Assembly (NCBI GenBank): GCA_024663395.1
Contig: JANFAH010000004.1
Span: forward strand, 930,001-994,000
Length of the DNA stretch: 64,000 nt
Reading direction: 5' to 3'
DNA from: Pisolithus tinctorius
Lineage: Eukaryota; Basidiomycota; Agaricomycetes; Boletales; Pisolithaceae
Each line of letters begins with the position of its first letter. The first letter of the stretch is position 1. The notes below the pieces were generated by a model. That model was not told the origin of the DNA and did not search any database. It worked only from the letters and a program-made list of their open reading frames with translations. Both the position numbers and the translations under genes were made by a program. This document shows, one piece after another, positions 46,671 to 57,366 of this stretch.

Positions 46671-47237
46671 CGCGATGGAAAGAAAAGAACTAACCCGCGT
46701 TCACAACTTTCAATGGAGCTACATATGGTAATCATAGGCATCTCTCTCACGCTGGCTCATCACAACAATCAACCAACTTCGCCAAGCACTGTTGACGGAG
46801 CTGTACATTCTTACACTGCCAGAATCATCGCTGACAACGGGATTCCAACCAAGTTGTCGACCCAGGGCGTACAAAAACTTCAGGAGGAGCTGTCCAGATA
46901 CAACTGCCTCATATGTAGCCTCTAAAGCACCCACTAATGATTGATGATCTGTCAGGGACAGGAACAAGGATTTTGGTCCCATTATGTGCAGGTAGAAAGT
47001 CTGGAGAATATACCCAGCGTCGAGAAAAATATAAATAAGTGTTCAATGGTAACAACACCTAGTAAAAACATATATCTGGTCTTATGTAGTATGACAAAAA
47101 AAGATTGTTTCGCTAGCGATATAACGAATACGAGTGAGTCTATACAGAGTTTCGGTCCAACTGGGGTCTCTGCATATAGAGGTGTACCGAAGAAGTATTG
47201 TAACTAGACACCATGGCCACTCGTCAGCTCAGCGCAG
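46671..47237. other. Spacer between ALE1 and orphan membrane protein gene
   Basis: AT-rich, about 570 bp, with no coding feature supported. It must contain the ALE1 promoter and the terminator of the next minus-strand gene. Confidence 0.5.
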
Positions 47238-47824
47238 TCAACGATGAATGGCGTGGGATATATCCTCGACTATGAAATCCCTCGCTCCCTCATGCACAGA
47301 AGAGATATCCCAGAGGGATTGGAAATCGAAGGACGTGAGACCCCAGGGCGAGCCATCCGACGATGCATGCGCGTCTTGTCGGAACGAAGAAGAAAACAGG
47401 TCCGATGACGACGACTTGTAAAACGTAAAGTGCGGGCGATGGGCGCCTGCGAGGTGGAAGGACAAGTGGGAAATAAGGATGAACAGGAGCAGTATCAAGA
47501 CGATCACTGTCTTGGCCTTGGTCGGGAACGTGGACGGCTGGAAAGGCGAATACTGCAAGATGCGCTCGCGCAAAGAAGGTTTGGGAGAGTCTAAGAATGC
47601 AATGTAGAATTCGGGTGTGCCGACGGACGGAGAAGATGGCGTGACGATGATAGCCGGCAAGGGTGACTTTTCAGTCACTTGTGTAAGGGAAATATCTGTG
47701 AGGATGAGGAGGGGGTTCTCTGTGGCCGCGGGGCAGGGCGGTGCTCACCAATTGGGGCCGGGATCAGATTATAATCAAGGCGCTGGGGCAAACGGTGGGC
47801 ACGGAGAGCTACAAAGTTCCGCAT
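47238..47824 (-). CDS. Orphan single-pass membrane protein
   Basis: Two exons (47824-47749 and 47695-47238) give 177 residues. The splice from ATT G|GTGAGC to cacag|AT makes one continuous frame from the ATG at 47824, beginning MRNFVALRAHRLPQ. The protein has a proline/serine-rich N-terminal half, a strong hydrophobic segment (TVIVLILLLFILISHLSFHL, about residues 85-104) and a soluble C-terminal half rich in S, F and D. A single-pass anchor with an N-in orientation is plausible because of KAK before the segment. I recognise no family. Head-to-head placement with the WDR89-like gene (361 bp) is the only context. Confidence 0.65.
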
Positions 47825-48185
47825 TACAAACTCCTACAGCTCGCGCTAAAACTGGGATCCCACACACCACGGGAATGCATGGCTGATTTGGCTATGTAGT
47901 AGTTGCACCGGAATTGATCGACTTTGCACAGGCTAAGAAGCGTCTTCTCGTCGGGTGCCAACGAAGAACAAATTTGTACCTTTGAAACGAGCGTGGGGGT
48001 GTTAAACGAGTGTAAGGGTTGTTCGTCTGTCGGGCGAGTGGAGCCGCAGCGACGTGGATTTAAAAAGACGTGAAAGATGGGAGGAAACTAAGAAAGAGGT
48101 CTCCAAGGAAATACATGTTATCGGATTATGTAATGCACCCTCAAAACATACCCGCATTAGGAAAGTCTCCTCGATCTTTGATAAA

Positions 48186-49786
48186 ATGTCCCTTCTTTGC
48201 TCGCCGTCGTGGAGGTCGATCGACAAACCTCTGAGCAGCGCGTCTCTGCCGTGTTCAAACTACGTGCTCTCACTGACATCTCTAGGCAATTTTTATGCAG
48301 CATCTGCCTCGTCACCGTCGAACAAGATCACGCTTTTTGATAAAATAGGCCTACGAGCCGTGCAGACTCTTCCTGGTCATGAAGAGGCGACAACATATCT
48401 TCGCACCATCTACGGACTTGGTGGATCCACTCAAAATACACTACTATCGTCTGGAAAGGACGGCTGCGTGAAAGCATGGGATGAGAGATCGGGAATGGTC
48501 AGCATCCAGAGTACGTTCGCGTTTCTCCCTTGCATGAAAAATACCGTCGTTTTACGACCGGAAGACATGGAAATCTCTTAGTGATGGCTTCTGGAAGACA
48601 TCCACTTCTCTGTTGTGACGCATCCAGCGATGGTTTTCTGGTAGCCGCAGGAACTGCCCTCCTGGGCGAGGATGCCTTCATCCTCTACTGGTGAGCAACT
48701 ACTCATTTTCTGGTACATTGTATGTAAATTTAACTCGTGATCCTTTAAAAGGGACCCTCGCAACCCGGCAGCACCACTACGTGTTCATGGATCCACTCAC
48801 TCCGACGATATTACGGCGACACATTTCGGGAGGACGACCAACCTCCTTTTTTCTGCTTCGTCGGACGGACTGATTTCATTATCTGATGCCCGTGAAGTGG
48901 ACGAAGACGAGGCTGTGACACATGTCGGGAACTGGGGATGCAGCGTGTCTCAGGGAGGATGGGTATACGGTTCCAATGAACCCCATTTCTGGACGGCCAG
49001 TGATATGGAGACGTTCGGATACTGGTCCAGCGAGGTATCAGTGTTTTCTCTTCTTTTCCTTATCTGAGTCTCACGCATGTATCCAGCTTGACCGCTTACA
49101 AGACACGGACATCCGCAACCCATCTCTGCACAATCAAGGGCAGACGTGGGTCACCGACTATCTCATCGATTGTCATTGTACGCAAAAGCTAGAAAGTGGA
49201 CTCGCGGTATTCGTAGGATCTAATGAGTTGGTTCATCTTCGTTTCGGCGTGGTTGACATGAACCCAATTGCTTCTGTAGAGGAGACGCTGCGTTGATCAC
49301 GAATAGCCACCTATCACAGCCCGCTGCTCCCTGGACGATCCATTCCGTTTGGACAGGTGGTCATGTCGGTATTGTGCGTTCGATATTATGGGATGAGCAC
49401 GTCAGTATGCATTTTCGTATACGCTCCGCACCGAAGCATCTGACGCCTCATAACAGCATAATGTACTCGTGACTGGTGGCGAGGATTCCAAGGTTCTGAC
49501 TTGGCGCATACCTGAGCTGTGTTCCCCGAACACCCAAGGGGAGAGGGAGGATACTATGCAAATAGATTCACCCAAGTTGAAGCGCGAGTGGCAAGATATG
49601 GATATCAGTGAGGATGCATTTGTGAGTCTTTTCTGACATCGGCGGACCATCTTACTGAAGAACCTCGAGGCTGGAAAGAGAATCAGACATTAGTCGTTGC
49701 CGTAACATAAAAATATTCAGGATGAACAAGATGGAAGTCCTCTTGAGTATACCCTAACTTCTGGCGGAACCCGCCTCAGTATCTAA
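48186..49786 (+). CDS. WDR89: WD40 repeat protein, WDR89-like
   Basis: Seven exons (48186-48510, 48582-48690, 48752-49034, 49087-49226, 49280-49400, 49457-49621, 49721-49786) give 402 residues. WD repeats include TLLSSGKDGCVKAWDERSG, RTTNLLFSASSDGLISLSDA and NVLVTGGEDSKVLTWRIPEL. The segments LRVHGSTHSDDITATHF and GGHVGIVRSILWDEH follow the order seen in WDR89 proteins, found from fungi to animals. Molecular function is poorly known; related fungal proteins are nuclear or ribosome-associated. One donor (GA|GTTGGT at 49227) is weak, but the frame on both sides fits. The 3' end lies 229 bp from the convergent eL18 stop. Confidence 0.85.
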
Positions 49787-50015
49787 AACCACTCCGTACT
49801 CAACTTACCAAAGGCAAATCAAGCCCTTGGCGTTTCATTCACGAGATTCGGTGGGAAATATGCTCCCATGTTCGAGTAGGGCATATGCATAGATGAGGCG
49901 TACAAGTGCAAAAGAAGTATTGTAGATGACAGCGTTTTGTAGAAATACCCATAGTGCATATGACGGAACTCGGCGGGGCGTGCTCTCCATCCGACCCACG
50001 TCGGTTTTAAACTGC

Positions 50016-50799
50016 TTATACCTTGAAACCACGAGACTTTCGGCGACCACGGGCACGCTCGAACTACAAAACCAACCGTTTAGAAATGCTTCTAAGATGG
50101 GACGTGTCATATAAGAGCGTACTTTGCGGCCCTTGGAGATGGTGTAGGGCTTCTTGTGCTTGTGAGGGCCCATGCCAAAGTGTTTGACAGCCTCACGGGT
50201 GTTCTTCTTGCCCCTCAAGAGGACCGTGTTGGATCCCGTCGGTGCGCGTAGTGCAAGCTGGTCAAGGGTGAGCGCTTCACCGCCAGCCTTGAGGATGCGG
50301 TCCTTGGCGGCACGAGTGAAGCGCAGAGCAGCGATCGACAGTTTGGGAACTTCCGTAAGACGGACGTCGTCGGTGACGGTGGATACTGTGACGATGATTT
50401 TGGAGTCCAAGTCCGGAGTGGCAGTCGTCTCCCGGACGATTCTCGAGAGCGAAATCGGGGGCCTGTTGACTTTGGATAGGAAAAGTCGGTGGAGGATCAC
50501 CTAGGGTTTTTCTTGAATCAAAACTACGTCAACATGCTAGCGGAGTGGTCATTTTCACCTTGTTGAAATTCGAGTCGGTACGGCGCGCCAAGAAACGGTA
50601 GAGCTGAGAAATCGTAAGATACACGGTTTGAAGCACGTAGGTTCAGCACATACCTTGACGAGCAGGAGGAGGTAGGGATCCTCGCTCTTGGGTGCCGTAC
50701 GCTGGGATTTCTTGACGTGGTGGTTCTTGATATCGATACCCTACACGACGCAAAAATATAATGAGAATTGGACACCTTCGACGACAACGAGCTCACCAT
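50016..50799 (-). CDS. RPL18: 60S ribosomal protein eL18
   Basis: Five exons (ATG alone at 50799-50797, then 50740-50654, 50603-50559, 50500-50123, 50063-50016) give 186 residues, the usual size. The start [20 protein letters not shown] and the segments [20 protein letters not shown] and RPPISLSRI are diagnostic, as is [18 protein letters not shown]. The end is [15 protein letters not shown]. The start codon forms its own mini-exon, as in the eS25 gene of this window. The start codons of eL18 and the SR-protein gene are 172 bp apart and divergent, so a shared promoter is likely. Confidence 0.97.
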
Positions 50800-50971
50800 G
50801 TTGGTCTTGCCGACGTGTGCTGCGTGCGGTGTGTTGGCCTGCTTCGTCTGGCGCGGGAGGCTTGGACAAACTGTATAGGATCACAAAATAAGGTTTGAGT
50901 TCGCGGAGTTTGAATTCGGTACCCGCTAAAGGACAAACAGACACAAACTTGTTCTTTCAACTTGAACAGCC

Positions 50972-52012
50972 ATGGTGAGTCTGACCCAACTAGCCCACCC
51001 AACACAAAAAGTTGACATCACTCACCCCTTTAGTCTCAGTACGAGGATCCCGCCGGCCCTCCTCTCGATCCTTACTCGGATGCTTACAACGCCCCGCCCC
51101 CGGCATCTGACGCCCGTGACCGCGACGTGCCGCCGCCACGCGGTCGCTCTCGTTCTCGCAGCCCAGCGGCACGCAGCAACGGCTATAAGAGTCCCTACCG
51201 CCGCAAGTCTCCCCCTCCCAGACGCCCTCCGCATGCTCCAATTGTATGGTATTATTTCTCTTTCTGAATGAACCACCTCTCACTCCCCCTAGGCGCCCGA
51301 ACCGTCGGCGGTGCTGGGTGTGTTTGGCCTCAGTATCCGAACGCAAGAACGTGACTTGGACGATGAGTTCAGTCGCTTTGGAAGAGTTGAAAAGGTTACC
51401 ATCGTTTACGACCAGAGGGTGAGGTTGCTTTCACCAGCGCTTTGCCAATGCAACCCTTAACCACGTCTACCGCAGTCTGACCGCTCCCGCGGATTTGGTT
51501 TCATCAAGATGAGTAGCACGGAGGAGGCAACACGTTGCATTCAAGAGCTCAATGGAGTTGTCAGTTTGCCCTGGATACTACACGTTACCCCCGCGATTCT
51601 CACCTCTTTGTAACAGGAGTTGAACGGCCGCCGCATCCGTGTGGACTATTCAATTACTGATCGTCCGCATGCACCAACTCCGGGTGAATACATGGGCCAC
51701 CGTCGTTCTTACAGGGACACCTATTCTGGCCGTGACTCCTACCGTGACTCTTACCGCGATTCATACCGCGACCGCGACCACCGTCGCCATGACCGTGACA
51801 GGGACCGGGATCCCTACGGTCGCGACAGTCGTGACTGGCGTGACCGTCGCAGTCCCGCACCTCGTAGTGGACGTTACTCACCTGATTATAGGAGACGCAG
51901 AAGCTACTCGAAGAGCCCTCCGAGGGGCAGCAGCCCTCGCAAGGATTTTGACGGCCCGACGGGTAATGGAGCTTCCAGCTCTTCCAACCAGGAAAATGGT
52001 GGCCGTTGGTGA
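50972..52012 (+). CDS. SR-type RNA-binding protein (Tra2-like RRM)
   Basis: Five exons (50972-50974, 51034-51243, 51293-51418, 51476-51559, 51617-52012) give 272 residues. An N-terminal SR/RS-like segment ([25 protein letters not shown]) precedes one RRM at about residues 75-155 with RNP2-like VLGVFGLSI and RNP1 RGFGFIKM. The C-terminal tail has YRDS/YRDR and RS repeats ([19 protein letters not shown]) and ends NQENGGRW. Two RS regions flanking one RRM is the Tra2/SRSF10 arrangement, implying a nuclear splicing regulator. Here too the start codon is an exon by itself. The exact orthologue is not certain. Confidence 0.88.
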
Positions 52013-53398
52013 AGCTTAGGATCTTGTCACAAGGGCGCAAGAGGTGCACGCTCAAGGATTTTTAAAAATGGTTCATGACGGCCGAGTGGCAGCAGACTTC
52101 AAGTTTTGCAAATTTCTTCCATTGTTTGTCTGAAGATGCGAGCGCCTCCTCTTCGATACACAAAAATCAAGTCTCAAGTATTTGTTCGTGATCGACTGTT
52201 GCTTGTATTCCGTTCCGTCCCCCAATATCGTGTCGCTGTTATGTTTTGTTACTCTACCAAGTGTTGAAGACTCCCTGGCAAGCTGACGATTTGTCGGTAA
52301 TGCAAGCGTGAAGGCTGGCGAACATCCATTTAACAAGGGTGGCAAGCTCCCCTGGTCATAAAATGAAGCAGAAGGCGGCGTGACGCCCGTCAGGAAGACA
52401 AGGCTTCTTGGAAGAGCAAAACGTGGATTTTACATACCAATATTCAGTTGAACTGGCAAGATCGAAAACGTGCACAAGTCTACACAATAAGGGAAAGATA
52501 CATGAAGATACATGAGCTCACTGGGCGCTATGGGACTTGCCTCACCCAAGCCTCGTTCATCATGTTGACAGCTTTGGCGACTGAGCACTCGATGGTACGC
52601 CCTGTTTTTTCTTTGCATTACATGTTGGCGGATCACGCTGGTCTGCCAATGGCCATTAGGCATTGTTCGATATTCGGCAGCCGGAGCAGTTGTTGGCGGT
52701 CATCAACACGTTGCTTGGCGTTTAACTTGCCAAGCTGTGGAGTGGAACCACGAGATTAGAAATGAATATGCGGAATTTATTAGTGCCCCCTAACACTTAC
52801 AGTGATGACTAACTCTAGCGTTGGTACAACCCATCCCTTTTTGTATATAGCCTGGTGCAGTGAACGCAGCCGCATGCTCGTGTTTTGTTTTGCCAACTAT
52901 TGTGATACAATACGCACTGAAGCGTTCCTCCCGGCATCTATCATACTACAAAGCAAATTATGTGTGACCGAAATATGCTTGGGAAGGTATATCATACATC
53001 ATGCACAACGAAAACGGGATTGCAGAGCAAGACTGTCCACGAAAACGATAGAGGATGGATAACGGGTACAAATCAACAAAAAGAGCAAAAAAAAAACTGT
53101 TCATGAGTTGTAAAGTAAGGCAGATAACAAAGTACTGGTGAAAACCACGATCGAATCGGTGTATGAACGTGGTTGCAGATGACGAATGAAAAATGACTGT
53201 CCTCTGCCTTGTGCTCAATCAGCTCCAGCAACTAGTAGTAGACCAGTGGAGGAGTTGCACTTACCGAAGTCACTAAACCCAGCTGCAAACAAATACGATA
53301 ATTTTACAGAAAATACAGAACAAGCTGACCGATTTCGTTCCCAAATATGCGTGTATCTCTTGCTATAGTCGATGCTTATTGATGCGAGATGCCATTCA
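52013..53398. other. 1.4-kb intergenic region
   Basis: The region lies between the 3' ends of the SR gene and of the Ast1-like gene. No coding or RNA feature is supported. It contains short A runs (about 53088) and AT-rich DNA. Confidence 0.45.
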
Positions 53399-56300
53399 CT
53401 ACCCGGCGATCCTGGAAACGACTGTCCCACCGTACTCGAGCTTTCCTCCTGGTACGAATAACTCCGGGGTGTTCTCGAATGGAATGACCTTTGCTTCATC
53501 GTCAACGCTCTCACCACCGATAAATGCCGCCTTCTTCTTTCCCTTGTCACTCGCGTTCAGGGACGAAGGGAAATCCACCTGGTCAGCGACTGGCCTGACA
53601 CCATAATCGACTGCTAATTTGAGAACCTCGCGAAGCGAATCGCACACATCATCGCCCTCCCAGTCGATGTCTGATGCGAGACTGACCCAGGTATAATTCA
53701 CGGCTCTCGGTTTGATCTTCTTCTTAATCACATTCCGAACCTTGCCTTTTGTCTCGGGGAGGGAAAAACTGTCATAGGTGCCTTTCCCCCCACAGCTCAA
53801 GGCATCGAAAGGGTCGTGCAAGTCTAAGGTCTTTGCCTGGCGGTAATCCTTCGGCCCCCCGATCCCAAGGGCCCTAACACCTGCTTTGAAATTGTCCCCT
53901 GCGCTCGCAACAACTCTGGCCGGTGCATCACCCACGAGCGTCGTAAATTGCGCGTGTCCCTCACCCCTCGTTTGCTCCGTCCCAGGCCCATGGTTATTGA
54001 CCACCACCTCCCACTCTTGCACGGGTAGAGCCAAAAGCGCGCGTCCAGCTTCCCACACTTCTCGCCCGCCGATAGTGTCGAGCACTGCATCTACCCGCAC
54101 GTAGCAACGTGTAAGGTAGGCGAGAAGAGCGCCAACCGAGCCCTGCTCGGTGTCGTAGGATGGCAAAGGGAGAGGTGTATAGGAATACGGTTGGAGAAAC
54201 GGCAGGGGGAAAGGCATGGATGAAGTGGAACTTTGCTGGTGATGTCCCGATGACGCAAGTGAGGAGGATAAGGACGGTGAAAGACCCGACCCTGAAGACG
54301 ACGAGAATGGAGAAGGGGATAGACTTTGTGATGAGGACGAGGACGAGCGGGGAATCGCGTGGACGGAGTGTGTCGACGAAGACATAGACATCCCCCCACC
54401 GAGCACTTCCGAGGCCACAGACGAGGAAGGGCGAAAAGAAGCAACCGACACGAAAAGCACCTCATCCGCTCCCCACCCACGCAAACGCTCTTCTATTCGC
54501 CGGAGGACGGCCCGCCGCCTCTCAAACTCTTTCTCTTTCTCTTCGTTCCTTAGTGCACCTGTAACTTCCAACGCAGGACCGGGCAATGCAAATGGGACTG
54601 GTACGTGAGCCCAAACACACCATCCTTCGCGCACCAGGATTTGCATAGCAAGTGCTCCTGGTCCGTCATGAGCCCTTAGCACGAGCGCCCGCGGTCGGGA
54701 ATCCCTCATTTGATGAGCTGCCGGCATGTCACTCTGGTCGGCTGGGAAAACGCCGCCAGGGGACATAAGGGGTGGTAGAGTACTTTGGGCCAAGCCCCGG
54801 CGGAGTGCAGGTCCCACCGGCCCGGAGGCCTGGGGGAAGGTGCGAATGGCACGATATGCTGGAACGCCACTCAGCGGAAGAAGGGCCAATTCCTCCACTG
54901 TAAGGACATCCACGCCCGATCGAAGCGAAGCACTGCGGCCAGCCGCAGCATCTCCATTGACAGTTACATGTCCGTTCGCAGGCGGTGATGCAGGGTTATC
55001 TGTGGAATACGGGGTTCTCCTGAAAATATGTGGTTGTGGAACGCGATGTATGCGGTGGCGATCAACGAGGACAAACTGCGCTAAGGCGCCGCTCTTCACA
55101 GGAGATGAAAACGTGCGTTCAGAAATCTGCGGTCCTAGAGGTAATGAAACGCCCTTACCTTCTGCACACTCGTGAGACCAACCACCCAATCACCACGCCT
55201 GACAGTCTCCTCACGTACCTCCCACCCTACCTCAAGCACTCGTCCGACGAATGACCGACCAGGGATATACCCAACCGCGGGAGAGCGAAGCTTTTCTTTT
55301 TCGAGGGCCTTCGCCACCTTGGTCCCATATGGTGTGCCAGGCAGTCCAGACACAGCGATCTGTGGAGAAGGGACGCCCACAAGTCTGGCATCTGTTCCAT
55401 CCAATCCAACCGCCCACACCTGCACCAATACCGCGTTCCCTCCAACATACGCTGGCGGGGTACGATGCGACGTGAATCCGAGCGGAGTCTCACTGTCTTC
55501 TTGCATAGCTCTACCTTTCTTGTCCTCAAGATCCTTACCAGCGAACCATCCGACACCGAATACACTGGTCCGATTCTTACTCCTCTTTCTGTCCGCACGG
55601 GTTGATTCGCCAGCAATTCCACGCACAACCTCGACACTCGCCATCGTCGTCTGTGCAAGTCCCGCACGTGTCAAATCAACGCCATCACCCAGACCAAGTC
55701 CGATACTGATCGCCTCGCTCAAAACTGTGCTGGTCCGTCTTCCTCTGGTAGACGGTTTGGAATTGTAGTTCGTCTCAAGCGCCGTAGACGGGGTAGCGCG
55801 AGGCAGAACGAGGCTTGTAAAACCGCGCGTTCCGCTGGAAGGAAGCGCGTCAAGCTCGTCTGACATGGACACGTGTGCTGCGAGGGCGTCTAAGGCATTC
55901 GAAGGAGCGGAAGTATAGGGTGATTTAGTCGTTGAAGCGGTTGAATGCGATAACGGACTCATAGGACGCGATGACGTGGTGCTTGCTGTACGACGATGTG
56001 TATATGATGGTGTAGAGTGTCCAGAAAAAGATGAATTGCGCTTGGCACTCATGTCAGGAAAAACGCCAAGTGAAGGCAAAGAAGAGGAACGCTGTCTGGT
56101 CAGTCTTGTCGCCCTTGGCTTAGGCGACTGTGGAAGGGGTAGAGGAGGAGGTCGCTCCCGGACGGGGGTTGGAGAATGCGATAGCGACTGTGAACGTTTA
56201 CGAGTGCTCGTGAGGTCAGTCGATGAGACTGCTTTCGATCCATTGCACTCGTCTAAAGGCTCCTCTACCTCGACTAACACGGTCATACCAACCACGGCAC

Positions 56301-57259
56301 GCGCTACGGGCGACTTGGGCTTGGGGTGACCCGATCCTTTGGACGAAAGTGGGTGTTGCGAAGGGACCGACGAGTACAGATACCTGTCAGAGGAAGGCGT
56401 AGTCATTGCCATTAATCTCGAACTCTGATCTGTGATTATGAAACGTGAGCCCGATCGTTGGTTCTGTTTTCTCTTCTGTTTTCCGGACGAGCTGGTGACT
56501 TGGGGAGCGACAAGCCAGCGGACGTCTTTTGCCCAGTCTTCGTCTGTATATGTAAGTTTACGCTGGGTAGGTAATTTTCGTCGCAGGGGGGAGGGGGAGC
56601 CGATAGGAACCATCCTCACGCTAGGTGGGGATAATTTGTTTGGGTAAGACGTGGAGTAGTGCATGGGTTCAGGCGGATCGCAGAGGGTGGAACCCAGGGA
56701 CGCCGTTGAGGATGAAGGAGAGTTGGAGGGTGTGAACGGGGGAGTCTCCGTTGAAGATAAGTGCTGTGGCGTTTGGTGCTGCGGAGGCGAACGATTGGCT
56801 GGCGGGCTATTGGAGGCGGGGGACGGTGTAGGCGTGTAAAATACCTCGTTTAAGTCGTCTGGCGTGCTGCCCTCTGAGTTCCGGCAGACGCTGTTGAAGC
56901 CGACGCCGCCTGTAGTCTTGGGTGACGAGTCCGACGATGCTCGCCTGGGACGATGAGCTGGCTCGTCCAAGAACGAAAAGACCGCGTGATCCTTTGAAGC
57001 AAGATAAGAGGCATTAGTGGGCACAGTGATGAGGGCATAGACTAACCTGATAAACCTGTTTGGAGCGGTGGTGCTCGGTAGCCTGGATCTGAAGGTCTTG
57101 CGCTATTTGAACGAGTTCTTGCTTCGTTGAGTGGTAATTATCGCCCGTCTGGGCTCGCTCAGCCGGCGGCGGTGATGTGGTGCCCGAGGCCGTCGTTGTT
57201 GCATATCGCCTCGATGGTCTACGCAGGACCTTCTGAAAGAATGTTTGTTTTACTGGCAT
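53399..57259 (-). CDS. Ast1-like protein: disordered N-terminus plus MDR (GroES/Rossmann) domain
   Basis: Three exons (57259-57047, 56991-55159, 55093-53399) give about 1,246 residues from the ATG at 57259. The first 520 residues are S/P/T-rich and look disordered. A medium-chain dehydrogenase-like region then starts: AVLVQVWAVGLDGTDARLVG, GYIPGRSFVGRVLEVGW, RRGDWVVGLTSVQK, ALAQFVLVDRHRIHRVP and LPLSGVPAYRAIRTF, with a Rossmann part beginning RPRALVLRAHDGPGALAMQI. The usual GxGxxG is modified to AHDGPGALA and long insertions are present, so catalysis is doubtful. This layout resembles yeast Ast1/Ast2, which promote plasma-membrane H+-ATPase delivery, but orthology is inferred. The short spacer between possible acceptors at 55127 and 55094 was resolved by minimal intron length (65 nt). 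Confidence 0.75.
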
Positions 57260-57366
57260 CGACTGTGACGAGCATACGACATGCACATGGGCGACGACGC
57301 GTTTTTTTGACGAGCAGTAGTACACACTAATAATGACGTCACTGCTATAATAGGAAGCCTTCAGCT

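Noticed and set aside
55094..55158. 32-nt intron ending at ccgcag in the Ast1-like gene
   Set aside because: It is below the minimal intron size seen elsewhere in the window; the 65-nt alternative keeps phase and gives a smoother strand (SGALAQFVLVD).
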